Positions 21,485-32,376 are shown, counted from the first letter of the stretch. The stretch: DNA of 64,000 nt from Eustoma russellianum (GCA_036186865.1 AP025057.1:21095659-21159658); one strand, 5' to 3'. Notes: generated by a model not told the origin, from the sequence alone. Translations and numbers: made by a program.

Positions 21485-22680
21485 AGCACAATCGAGTTTG
21501 GTTGTTACTTGAACGATCGACAGTTATATAGAAGACACGTTAAGAACATATAAATAGTTATAAAGAGTTAGTTGTGGAGAAAAAATAATAGGTCCAGTTC
21601 CACCAACATGGATTAGATCATCACTTGCAGTTTCAATATGGGTTTTGTGTGGAAGAGTGAGAGTGGAGAAGTTGGTGGGATCATATGTCATGGTGTTGGA
21701 AACTCCACAGTCTAAGATCCATTGGGAATGTTTCGGATGAGCAGTGGAGGAGCCTTATGGTACTTTGTTTGTCGCAAGGACATTTGGGTAATTAGTTTGG
21801 GCAGAGAGGTATTGTCTTGTTTAATATAAAAAGTCTTGTTTTTTAATATAGAAAGTCTTGTTTTTTGTATTCCTTGAATTTCCTCACTAACAAACTAGCA
21901 CAGAATATCTCTATTATTATGTCATTTATGCAGGTACATATAGAGTCGGGGGTCTCACTGGAAGCAGACTCTCTATCCCTTGGGATAGAGGTATTGTCTG
22001 CCTACACTTACCCTCCCCAGACCACAATGATAGCTTTTGCTGTCGTTGGGATATATTGGATCCGGATGATGATGATGAGTTTGGGCAGAGAGGCTAGTAT
22101 AGGAATAATTTAGAGCTGGCGGGTTAGGTTGGTGAACTACTTCGACAGGAGGTGTATTATGGGAATTAGTTTGGGGAGGTAGCGTATTTTTGGAATTTGC
22201 TAAGGGCAAAGGAGTAATTGGTTCAAAAGGTAAGGGCAAAGGTGTAAAATCCTTGGGGGGGGGGGTCAGGCGGCAGTGGTGTCCAATGTTAAAAAGTTTA
22301 TAGTTATAGTTAGCCTAGTAGGACTATGGGATGGGGGCCAATTAAGACTCTTTATCTAACGAAAAGCGAAGCCCAGACATGATTGCCTTAAGTTTGGACT
22401 TCAACTTTTGATATTTGATCGTTTGGCGGCTAGTTCCATGTCCAATGTGCTAACATTGGTTTTTAGTGGGACCACCTCAACTTTAAGAACATTGGTGCGA
22501 ATTTACCCTTTTGCCTATTTTTCACCCTATTGGCATGGCGTCTTATTTATTTCCTCAGTTTCCATCTCTTCATCAAACTTGTATTCCAAACTCGAATCTA
22601 CCCTATTTGTACTTTTCTTTTATCAACTTGTGAGGGATGAGCGATTTAGGGTTGAGGGATGGAGGTGAGGCTTACACTAC
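21485..22680 (-). pseudogene. Protease/gag remnant of element C, split by a retroposon
   Basis: The complement of 21690-21760 encodes a protease-like stretch (WILDCGVSNTMTYDP-type), in which the middle of the D-T/S-G triad is altered. Beyond it lies a Pro/Asn/Ser-rich segment (frame 21973-22239) that reads as a low-complexity gag tail. A 268-bp retroposon with a 16-bp duplication splits the region. From about 22250 to 22680 the frames are short and only positionally assignable to gag. A run of G residues sits at about 22255-22265. Confidence 0.5.
21810..22077 (+). mobile_element. Small retroposon with 16-bp target duplication
   Basis: A 268-bp insertion is flanked by the exact 16-bp direct repeat AGTTTGGGCAGAGAGG at 21794-21809 and 22078-22093. 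It ends in the plant SINE/RTE-type 3' module (CTTACCCTCCCCAGACCACA, GATAGCTTTTGCTGTCGTTG, then GATGATGATG). Long duplications and a short simple-repeat tail are the mark of LINE-driven integration. The left part has three imperfect AAAGTCTTGTTTTTT-type repeats and no protein frame. Whether it is a true SINE or a 5'-truncated LINE tail cannot be decided here. Confidence 0.72.
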
Positions 22681-23429
22681 TGTTCGAGTACATGTACTAA
22701 CACGCATCTGATGTTTGTCTTTCAGTTTAGTCCATAAACACAAAAGGTGTGTTGACAAATTTCATACCTTAGGGAATCTTCTTTCTATAACCGACTCATC
22801 CCTATTAAAAAAACATGAATGTTTTAGTCTTTTTCATGCCTCCGCGACCCATCGACTTGTGGGACTCATAACTGCCTCCCCCTCCCACTCCCCCCTCCCC
22901 TGTGCATCCAAAAGGATTAAAATATATATACATGTATATGTGTCTATATATAGACACACACGCGCGCGCGCACACACACATATATATAGAAATTAATGAA
23001 TACATATATTATATATAAAAAGAGAGTGACACTCATACATATATGCATACAAACATATGCAGAGACAAACTTTATTCCTATTTTTTTGCTAAAGACCATG
23101 AAAATGTAGCCAAGAGATAAGCGACGAGGATATTTCTGCCATAGAGGGCATTTGAGTTATGACGAGTCAATTGTCTTGGAAAATTATTTAGTCACCACAA
23201 GTAAGGTCTCTGCTAGGACATAAATTGTCTTGGAAAATCATTTTGTTGTTTGTATTGACAATGTAAGTGTTCATTGTCTATCGTAACTAATTATGCAATT
23301 CGAAGAAGTTAGAAGCTACCATGTTTGAATTGACAATGTAAGTGTTATAATTTAAGAAGTTTTGTATGAGATGTAAATCAGATCGTTCAGCAGATTTTTA
23401 AACAGAACGTCCAAGACTTAGTACTTACA
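22681..23429. other. Non-coding stretch without recognised genes
   Basis: AT-rich DNA with short fortuitous frames only. It holds the alternating purine-pyrimidine tract at 22922-22989 and nothing else I recognise. It may be further degraded element C (5' LTR or leader), but no LTR edge was found. Confidence 0.5.
22922..22989. repeat. Alternating purine-pyrimidine microsatellite
   Basis: Consecutive TA, TG/CA and CG dinucleotide runs: an exact 18-bp palindrome GTGTCTATATATAGACAC, then ACACACGCGCGCGCGCACAC, then (TA)n. The CG/CA core is the type of sequence that can adopt left-handed DNA, and the palindrome can extrude. No function is implied. Confidence 0.85.
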
Positions 23430-25465
23430 TGTTGAGAAATATGTTTGGAAAATTTTCAAAGTCATGATATGTTGAGAAATATGTTTGGATAATTTTCAAA
23501 GTCATGATTTTAAGTGGTGAATACTTAGAAATGTCACATATGGTGTTATAAGTGATTAAAAGATGAAAAAGTAAAGAAAAATGACATGGATCTCTCAGGC
23601 AGAGACACATGGATCGATCGATATACAACATCCTCTAACATGAATCGATCGATGTTGGACTGAGAAGAACCAAAAACTTACTGTGAGACGTCAAACTCTT
23701 ACATGGATTGATCGACGTACGTCAGCCCCTCACATGGATCGATCGACGTACATCAGTCCCCCTCACATGGATCAATCCACGTCTCACAGAATGTTTAGGG
23801 TTTTTAGAAATATTTTTCTAAAATATGTTAAAGTGGTTGTTTTCATTTGTATATGATTTATACATGCTCATTATGTGAATCTTATGTGATTTTGATGATT
23901 TTAAATGTATTCTGACTAACATGCCTTCGAAGTTTCTACAACTTACCAAAAAGGGCAAAATTGGTATTTTGAGTTTTGTAGGAACATCACATGGTGAAAA
24001 TAGTTCAAGGAGGTATTCTCATCCTATTTATCATGACAAAGGTGATATCATGAGTATTTCTGACCATCCGGGTCATTTCTAGAGTTCTCATATACCAGGG
24101 GTATTTTGGTCATTTCACCCCTGAGGGTATTTTTGGTATTTTCACTCAAGGAATCTCTTGAGCAAATTATTATCTTCATTCTGGAGCTGATTTATTATTA
24201 ACTTGAAGATAATATGGTGATTCTTTATCTTATTTTCTCACATGATGATATTGTTGACTATAGCTGAATATGTGACGATTTGAGATGTCACATTCAATTT
24301 TTTCTTGAAGACACTCTTATATATGTTAATATAGCACATTTATCATCATTATTCAGAGATATTAAAGGTGTCAAAGGTATGAAAATGCTCATGACATATA
24401 AGAGGAAATACTGGGAATTTCGGTGTTACATGTTGACATAATCTTGTCAACTATTATCTATTGATTTCTTCTTCAAAAATCTGAGTTGCTACACATATTT
24501 ATATATATATGTTGAAAAACGTACATATGCAGTTGGATATGATGTGGAATTCATTTTATGATTTGGTGACAAGTGGAAAATCAAAAAGGAGCTAGTTGGC
24601 AAAAATGCCCACTTAGAAATATTCAAATGTAGCCAAACGGCTACTTGGTTTTCTTGGCTATTTTCAGCAGATTTTTAAAGTCAAATGAAGACTTCACATG
24701 TGCTATTATTGTGCTCGGAGTTGAGGATATTTTGGTGGTATTATCCTTTCTTATTTTATTAAGGAAAATCAAAAACTATTTTTGGAAAATATGGAAGGTA
24801 GCCAACGGCTACTTGGTGATATTTGGAGCTGAATTTTTATTTTGAAGTTGTCAATGCCCATATGGCTATTCTTGTGCCAAGAAGTTGAGGTATTATCTTC
24901 TCCATATTATCTACATTTTGCAAAGGATAAATGAGACAATCCATGGTGGAAAAATCGGCCAACATCATTGTGCAAAGGTGGACCAATTATGTTGTCTCAT
25001 TTTGCCAAGTGTGCAAGGCCAACCAATGATGAGAAGACATTTGGACTTGATGATGAAGATGGTGACACATTGGAAGTCTTATCTCCAAGGATCAAATCAC
25101 ACTATAAATAGAGGCAATGGTGAAAAAGATAAAACACACTTGAAGCTTACAAGCATTTGTTGAATTATCTATTTATCATCTTCTTCTTCTTGTTATTGTT
25201 GTTCTATTCTTTGTAGATAAGGTGTTCTTGGTGTTTTTGTTGAGCTACAAGCCTCTTGAGCTTCATTTGTAAGATTGATTAGCCATCTTTATAAGGCTAC
25301 ATCAATAGGTGGTAGAGGTGTTGCAACTAAGTGTTGCTTAGAAGGTGATTATCCAAGTCTTGAGTAGGGTTGGTGTATAACCCAAGGATCAAGCTTGGTT
25401 CTTGTTGTAACGTGATTCATTTGATAGTGAAATCCAAGGAAAGGTGTTCCTTGGGACTGGAGTAT
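23430..25465 (+). repeat. Family-A LTR, plus orientation, 3'-truncated
   Basis: It starts TGTTGAGAAATATG and is the reverse complement of the element A LTRs. The first 40 bp occur twice in tandem (23430-23469 and 23470-23509). An ATCGATCG-rich zone lies at 23595-23790. It ends in GGGACTGGAGTATGTGAC, which corresponds to about position 14155 of the right LTR of element A, so the last ~720 bp are gone. The frames at 24645 and 24885 are LTR sequence. Confidence 0.82.
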
Positions 25466-25960
25466 GTGACATGAAAAGTGCATTCTTAAATGGATTTATA
25501 CAATAAGAGGTATACGTGAAACAACCACCTGGTTTTGAAGATTTGAAACATCCCGATCACGTGTACAAACTAAAGAAGGCACTATACGGACTAAAGCAAG
25601 CACCTAGAGCATGGTATGATCGTTTTGCTACTTTCCTTTTAGAAAATGGTTTTAAAAGAGGCACTATAGATAGTACTTTATTTTTAAAACAAGATAAATC
25701 TGATTTACTTATTATTCAAATTTACGTTGATGACACTATTTTTGGCTCCACCTCTCATAAGCTTGCTGAAAATTTTGAAAAATGCATGAAATCCGAATCT
25801 GAAATGTCTATGGTTGGCGAATTGAACTACTTTCTTGGCTTGCAGATTAAACAAACGAGTAAAGGCATTCACATAAGTCAAGCTAAATATGTAAATGATA
25901 TGATTAAAAAGTTCAACTTTGAGAATTTAAAACCATCCCCACCCCTATGAGTGTTACTAC
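25466..25960 (+). pseudogene. Copia reverse transcriptase (C-terminal half), chimera
   Basis: It starts abruptly inside RT at the KSAFLNGFI block, with an in-frame TAA before EVYVKQPPGFEDL. The frame then runs through KLKKALYGLKQAPRAWYDRF, the catalytic box IYVDDTIFGST (both Asp intact) and SMVGELNYFLGLQIKQTSKG. A one-base change near 25945 shifts the frame to that of 25947-26450. It is the best-preserved family-A/B-type RT in the window but lacks its fingers/palm N-terminal part. Confidence 0.85.
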
Positions 25961-26680
25961 TAAATTCGATAAAGATGAACATGGTAATAATTTTGATAAT
26001 GCCTTATATAGATCTATGATTGGTTCTTTGCTATATCTGACTGCTAGTAGGCCTGATACCATGTTCAGCGTATGTGTGTGTGCACGTTTTCAAAGTCAAC
26101 CTAAGGTGTCTCACTTTAATGTAGTAAAAAGAATATTCCGATATATTAAGCACACACCCACCTTAGGCATTTGGTATGATAAAGATTGTGACTTTAATTT
26201 GCATGCCTACACTGACGCTGATTATGGTGGATGTAAGATAGATAGAAAAAGAACGAGTGACACTTGCCAATTTATAGGAAACTCGCTTATTTCATGGTTT
26301 TCCAAAAAGCAAGCAAGCGTAGCTTTATCCACTACTGAAGCTGAGTACATGACACTCAGTCTTTGCTGCACACAATTACTATGGATAAAACAGCAACTTT
26401 CGGACTTTGGAACTACCGTAAATAAAATCCCTATATATTGTGAAGTATGAGTGCAATTAACCTATCTAAGAACCCCGTGTTACACTCTAAGACCAATCAT
26501 ATAGAAGTATGCTATCACTTTCTTCATGATCACGTAAATAATGGTGATATTGTCATAGATCACGTACGCACAGAGGCATAAGTAGTGGATATACTAAGGC
26601 CTTAAATCAAACCACGTACGAAAATCTTCGTTCTAAGTTAGATAAGATTTCTGCTGATTTGATTTGATTATATTTCCATA
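25947..26680 (+). pseudogene. Copia RT connection and RNase H, chimera
   Basis: A frame of 167 residues carries NALYRSMIGSLLYLTASRPD, RFQSQPKVSHFNVVKRIFRY, then the RNase H start YTDADYGGCKIDRKRTSDTC and STTEAEYMTLSLCCTQLLW. It stops at 26450. The remainder (SAINLSKNPVLHSKTNHIEV, DIVIDHVRTE) continues in another frame to about 26680. The Asp and Glu of RNase H (the Asp pair in DADYGG, the Glu in EAEYM) are present. Frameshift and stop codons prevent a complete product. Confidence 0.83.
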
Positions 26681-26699
26681 TTTACATGCATTTTTTATT

Positions 26700-26887
26700 G
26701 ACTTTCCAAAATAAAGGGGGAGAGAATGCATGATTTAAGGGGGAGAGAGAAACTGATTGCATAAATCAAGGGGGAGCGGATTTGAAATTGGAAATTCAAA
26801 ATTTGAATTTATGCATGATTGAAGGGGGGGCGATAAGATTTAAATCATGAATGTAGGTTATTTTGAAAATCATCAAAAGGGGGAGAT
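26700..26887 (+). other. Multiple polypurine tracts before the family-B LTR
   Basis: Five G-rich purine tracts (AAAGGGGGAGAGAA, TTAAGGGGGAGAGAG, TCAAGGGGGAGCGG, GAAGGGGGGGCGA and AAAAGGGGGAGATTG) lie at roughly 25-60-bp intervals up to the LTR edge. The last one abuts the LTR start at 26888 and is the likely plus-strand primer. The same series, complemented, precedes the array LTRs. Series like this are reported for SIRE-type elements. Confidence 0.75.
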
Positions 26888-27251
26888 TGAAGAGAAAAAA
26901 GGGTTTGAGTGATTTCAAAATACATGATTTAAACGTGTTACAAAGAAATGCATGACATATTTTATGACATGACACGCACTTGTATAAAACTTGCCTTATA
27001 TAATTCATATATAATGTTGTCGTACTAACGAGCCATGAAGCTTTAAAGCTTACATCAAATGACAAGCATTTGTTTTGCTTGAACTATTTTCAGATGCCAC
27101 CATTAATCAACTAAACTAGTTCATTAAGTGAAGTACTTAGTTAATTAAACTAAGTAGTTCATTAAAGGAAGCTATATTTGGAAAAGGCACAAAGGCAACA
27201 AGTTGAAGAAAGGAAAGTTCTCCACTCCCTCTCCACACATATCACATGCCA

Positions 27252-27254
<3 letters not shown>

Positions 27255-27291
<37 letters not shown>
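27255..27291. repeat. (TA)n microsatellite in the family-B LTR
   Basis: A run of about 18 TA dinucleotides. Shorter versions (TATATATATATACATATATAT) occupy the same place in the array LTRs, near 44100, 48425, 52732 and 57050. Confidence 0.9.
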
Positions 27292-27294
<3 letters not shown>

Positions 27295-27420
27295 GATTAT
27301 TTTTTAAAAAAAGACATGTACACATATATTCCAACGTACTACCGACACGTTATATATTTTACGTACGTATGTTAACGTCACACCACTATACTTAAATCAT
27401 ATTTATGAGTATATTCAGGT

Positions 27421-27556
27421 CTTATATCATATGATATAAGTCATGTTGATGACAAAGTTATTACGACACGTTAAAAGGTTTTAAACCGAAAATTGTCGTA
27501 TCGGACGAATACTGAAACTTCGCCAACGTGTCACGTACTTGCCATATATATATATG
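27421..27556 (+). promoter_or_regulatory. Putative LTR-B promoter: dyad, ACGTGTC element and TATA box
   Basis: A perfect 20-bp palindrome CTTATATCATATGATATAAG (27421-27440) lies about 85 bp upstream of AACGTGTCACGTAC (27525-27538), which contains ACGTGTC, an ABRE/G-box-like core, and then CCATATATATATATGG (27542-27557), a TATA-rich palindrome. The same order recurs in all four array LTRs, where the TATA part reads TAAATA. Position in the first quarter of the LTR suits a U3 promoter. The start of transcription is inferred, not seen. Confidence 0.5.
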
Positions 27557-29947
27557 GCCAGCCCCTACACTTCAAAAACGGCCACAAATTTTGTGGCTTT
27601 CATAGTATGTGCAGCCATAAAATCATTCCATGTTGGCACACACAAATCACCCTCAATTAAGGCCAAATTGAGGAGATTCCAATTTAAATTTTGTCACATG
27701 GTTAGGCGCCACTTTAATCAGCCTTATGAGCTGAATATTAAAGTTTGATTTATATATATTATGTGAAACATATTATATATAACATGTGCAAAAATTTGGA
27801 ATTTAATTAGAGAAAAATCGAGTAATCGATAAACGTCGAAAATTCGGTTTTCTACGTACACGACACATGGAACATTTTTGGCATGTCATATAACATGTAT
27901 CTAGACACTTTTTACATATTTTATACATCTCAAAGTGTTCCAGAAAATTCAATTAAGGGCTGATTGGAATATACCATGTGTATATAATTAAATGTGCACT
28001 ATTTTACAAAGTTTGCAAAAATAAAATTCAGCACATGTATCTTCATGTCACACGCCTATTCTAGCCATGTTGGATCATATGTGGAGCTTTATTGGCATCT
28101 TGATTGGCCAAGAATGGAGCATGCAATGTTGGTGACTTAAAGAAAGGAACTACAAAAGGTAACATTTCAAATCTTGTCACAATTGTGACACATGCTGAAA
28201 ATTTCAGCAAGTGAGCAATAGGCTGGCCGATTTTATCATCTTTATGGGACATATTTTACTTCTTGAATTAAGTGAATTAATTGGTAGATAGCATGGAAAT
28301 ATTTTGAATATTTTATGGAATTAAAAATAGTGATATCTTTGCATATCACACATGCTGAAAATTTCAGCATGTGTGGAATGAATGTTGCCCGAAATTTAGT
28401 CCTCATTGGTGAGCAATTTTTATTCCAAAATTGATGAAAATATTGTGTACTAAATGGTGATGAAATTATTCTTGAATTTCAAGGATCAAATCAAAGTAAA
28501 CTTGGCAATATTTTGAATGAAATGCAAATGTTACACATGCTGAAATTTCAGCATGTGCATAAGGTGTTATGGCCGATGTTTTGGATGGAAAATGGAGAAA
28601 ATTGTCTTGCTAATTATGTGGGATGATTATATACTTTAATGGCTAATTGGCACATGATTTTTGAGGTGTAATTTCAGATTTATCTAGTCATCAAATGATG
28701 ACAACCTTCAACCAATCAATGAGTGCCAAGTAAGCAAGAGTTTAATGATCATCTAATGAGGAGATGCCAAGTAAGCAAGGACATGTCACAATGATGCAAT
28801 ACACTCTTATAAGGACTTAGAAGATAATTTTTCAAGAGGATAATAGCGTCAAGGGGGGACGGCCAACTTGTTAAAAAGGAAGGAAGAGAGCAAAACAAAA
28901 ACAAGAACAAGTCTTGCAATTTGAAAGATAAAAAACGTGTTCTAGCCTTCTCTTCTACACTCTCTTTCTTTCTTCTCTCTAAAAGCCTACTGTACTTATA
29001 TTCATATACTTGAATAGGCTTCATATAGTCCACCACATATTCTTTATCATTGTAAAATATTGATCAAGGTGTGATCAATCTTGCACTTGCAAGGTGGTGG
29101 TGTTCGTGACAATTGTATTATCATACAAGGTTTGTAAAGGGTTGGAGTCGGTGTGTAACTCCATCAACCCTGTGGTAAGGTGTTCTTTGTGTTGTGTGAT
29201 TAGTGCTAACCGAGGAAGGTGTCCTCGAAGACTGGAGTAGGTTGTTTATAGCCGAACCAGTATAAAATTCCTGCTGTCATTTACTTTCAGCACTTACTTT
29301 CTGTTTTAGCACTGCTTATCGTTTTTAATCACGTTTGTAAAAATAGTAAACGAATTTCAAAAATTACGAACCTTTCCAGAATCATAGTGATACGTCTCAA
29401 GGTTCTTTTGGTGCAAGTTTCAACCCTTTTGGACAAGTATAAGTCATCCAAACGTCCAAAGTTCTGAGACTAGTGCAGTCTGATTTTCAGGCTTGCAAAG
29501 GTTGAGACTTTGATCGTATTTGATTAACTTCCCAAAAGACGTTTTCAAAAATGTTTCAACCCATTTAAATAAAACTAATAAGGGGTTAGTCTTTAAAGTT
29601 TCAGAGCATTTGGAGTTACGTACAAATAGGAATAAAATTTTCAAATCAGATTACCGTTTCTGGTAGATTTGCGCAATCTGATCACTAACGATTTTCAAGG
29701 GCTTAGCGGCTGAACTTTAATCTCAAATTTTTAGGAGATACTCAGAACATTTGAGGCTAAGTTCTCACCAAATTTCAGAATTTTTGAAGACCTGCAACCT
29801 TGTTTTCAAAATGTTTTAAAACGGGTCCTGAAAACAGAAATTGTTTTTAGAAGTTGAATTCTTGGTTTAAAACTATTTTAAAAACCGCATTTTCCGCACC
29901 AACTATTCAACTCTCCTCCCTTCTAGTGGTGCCTTCCAGATCCTACA

Positions 29948-30132
29948 CATTGTAATCATCTATCTTATTTATTTTTCTTTTATTTATCCCCTTTCTTTTT
30001 CTTTTTCCGGGCATAGCAATATGGGCGATGAGAAGATAATGGGTAGGCTAAACGACAATGCTACCTCATTTAGAGTGAAGTACAAAGACCATGTGTCGTA
30101 TCAGAAAATATGAAGAAAGCGTAGCCATATAT

Positions 30133-30174
<42 letters not shown>

Positions 30175-30920
30175 CTGCGTGCGTGTATGTAAATAGTAAA
30201 TGTCAAGAAAAGTTAATTTTTTTAACAAGAAAAGACGAATCTTGAAAAGCTAACATTTACTTGTATCAGATCTACATCCTTGTTGAATCAAAAGAGAATC
30301 TAGATCGTTACAAAATTATATAGAATCCAACATCAAGAAGTGCCGATGTTGTGGTATGGGTGGCATTTGAAGAAGAGTTACCGGTCCTTATCCCTAAGTG
30401 TTCGTTTTAACTTTTTGAGTGGCACGATAGGGATGGGATACATCTTACTTGAGAGCGACATGGTCCATAACTTCATGCCAGAAGAGCAACAATGTAACCA
30501 AAAATTTTGGGACATAGGCTTTTGAATATCAAGTGCGACAAATTTTCCTACCATGTTTATAATAAACGTATTGGTTTTGAAAGGTTTGTAATCTCGTGTA
30601 AGGATTATTTAGAGGGATTCTTCCTTTATAAACTAAATAAATGCAACACATTAGAGGTGGGATTAGGTGCGCTGTGTTTGGAGTGAAGCGAAGCATAATC
30701 AGAGATAGAGACTCCAACAACGTAGAAGATCTACCATGTCATCAAAGACATTCCATCGCATCCAAAATATAGGAACATTTATTTTTGTAGAAAAGAAAAC
30801 TCTGGTACAAAAATCTCACGAACATGGTTCTTTCACAAAAGATTCTAACTTTTTTCAAACGTAGGTGGTGCTTCTTATATTGTTAAATATCCTCATTTAT
30901 GGCTGAAGAAAAACGATATT
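29948..30920. other. Unassigned DNA between chimera and element E
   Basis: No gene, LTR or conserved domain was recognised. It has a pyrimidine-rich start (29950-30010), a (CA)n(TA)n run at 30127-30174, and short fortuitous frames (for example 30340-30525). It could be host DNA or an old unrecognised repeat. Confidence 0.5.
30127..30174. repeat. (CA)n(TA)n microsatellite
   Basis: Compound dinucleotide run in the unassigned segment: TA, then about eight CA, then about a dozen TA units. Confidence 0.9.
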
Positions 30921-32376
30921 TGGTAAACTTCTCATTTACGAAACTCAGATTCTATTCAGATTAGAAACTGACATTCTGTCCAGCACAAGGATGAGCAGAG
31001 CTCAGCACAGGGATGGGCAGAGCACAGCACAGGATGAGCAGAGCTCAGTACTGGATGGAAAGAGCTCAGCACAGGAAAGAGCTCGGCAGGGATGAGCTCG
31101 ACAGAGATGAGCTCGGCAGAGATGAGCTCAACACAGGGATGAGCTCAACATAGAGAAGAGCTCAGCACAGGGAAGAGCTAAACACACAGGGAAGAGCTCA
31201 ACACAGGGAAGAGCTCATCACAGAGAAGAGCTCAGCACAGGGAAGAGCTCAACACTGGGAAGAGCTCAACACTGGGAAGAGCTCAACACTGAGAAGAGCT
31301 CAACACAAGGAAGAGCTCAGCACAGGGAAGAGCTCAACACAGGGAAGAGCTCAACATGCAAACCGAGGAGAGTCCAGGATTCTGTCCTTAAAACAAATTG
31401 CTCCGGTATACTGTGCCCAACCGGAAATTGCAGATGTCTCCTAAGATACAACGGCTAACAGTTCCAACGAGTGGCACTACTACGTAAGAACTCCACGAAC
31501 CTGACAAGTATTCTGACTTCTCGAATTGATGAAATACAGCAGCAGTGTATGCAGTATGCAGCAGTAGTTTATATAGAATGCTCGTATGCAGGAGGAGAAA
31601 TGAAGAAACTTTTTTAGCGTGTCTCAGAAGCAGAGCATTGCCTCCATTTATAAAGGAAAATCTTTGAGGTTACGGCAACCCACGACCGCACTGATCGGCC
31701 GGTAACCCCTACGATCACCACGCACCCCACGACTGCCTCTGATCGGCCAGTAACCCACGACTGGTAGGAATCAGTCAGCTGAAACTATCAGCTTAATCTG
31801 AGCCATTAGATCGTAGGATTAAATCAAAACCGTAGGATCAGACAACTTATTTTCTGGAAAAATTTAAAAGAAAATTTGCCCAAAAAGATAAGAACTGGGC
31901 AGGCGAGCCACTAGCCCGAGTCTGAGCTCAAGCAGAGCTGAGCCGGCCGGACGAGCTGGTGGCGGCGGCGGCGCGTGTGCGTGTGTGGCAGCCATATGCG
32001 TCTTCCCTCCGGTCAAAAATTCTCTTGCCCTTAGGGCACATCTAAAGTGCCTCTCCTAGCACTATATTTGGTGGCAACTTTCCTTCAATTGACCAATGTG
32101 CTATATTTAGAAAATGATGATGTTTTCAATTCTCGTGAGGCCATATCATCATTTCTCCATTTTTCAACCATTTTAACTCCTACTTTAAGCATTAATCTCT
32201 CATTCACCCGGTATCGGAATTGAGTGATTCAAAAGCCTAAAATCATCCACTCATTACATAGATAATTTAAGACTAATTAATTTCCATTATTGATTAACAG
32301 ACACTAATCATAATTAAGCTCAAAATATGTTGCTCACCAACTTTAGACAAACCCATTTCCAAAATTTCTTCCAACA
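30921..32376 (-). repeat. Left (3') LTR of element E
   Basis: 1456 bp, TG...CA (TGGTAAACTT ... TTCTTCCAACA). Positions 30985-31356 are a minisatellite of about 17-bp units. The right part matches the solo LTR at 874-2357. A GC-rich patch (31900-31990, GGCGGCGGCGGCGCG) is unusual for the window. The complement of CAACAATCCCCCACATG at the right edge gives the GGGGGATTGTTG junction typical of Copia elements. Confidence 0.85.
30985..31356. repeat. GAGCTC minisatellite in the left LTR of E
   Basis: Imperfect tandem units with consensus AAGAGCTCAACACAGGG (17 bp). Earlier units are of the related GATGAGCTCGGCAGG type. Each unit carries the palindrome GAGCTC. The same array, with more units, is in the right LTR (37070-37553), and only scattered forms occur in the solo LTR at 874-2357. 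Confidence 0.85.

Larger units (their letters stand above)
23430..29947 (+). mobile_element. Chimeric Copia element: A-type LTR, pol remnant, B-type LTR
   Basis: Plus-strand structure with mismatched ends. The left LTR (23430-25465) is family A, truncated by about 720 bp at its inner end. The right LTR (26888-29947) is family B. Between them only the RT C-terminal half, RNase H and the polypurine region survive; primer-binding site, gag, protease and integrase are absent. The junction at about 25465 joins LTR sequence directly to RT codons. No matching target duplication is visible (TTACA left, CATTG right). It is either a recombinant of two related elements or two independent remnants brought together by deletion. 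Confidence 0.7.
26888..29947 (+). repeat. Family-B LTR, plus orientation
   Basis: 3060-bp LTR starting TGAAGAGAAAAAAGGG and ending CCAGATCCTACA, the reverse complement of the array LTRs at 41511-57442. It contains, in order: a palindrome-rich start (27100-27165), a (TA)n run, a 20-bp dyad and putative core promoter (27421-27556), three hairpin-type dyads around 28190-28560, and a 3' segment matching the array LTRs' left ends. It is more diverged from the array copies than they are from each other. The frame at 27539-27748 is discussed in the findings. Confidence 0.85.

Noticed and set aside
30985..31356. CRISPR-like spacing of a short repeat
   Set aside because: The units are directly tandem without unique spacers, inside an LTR, in plant DNA.
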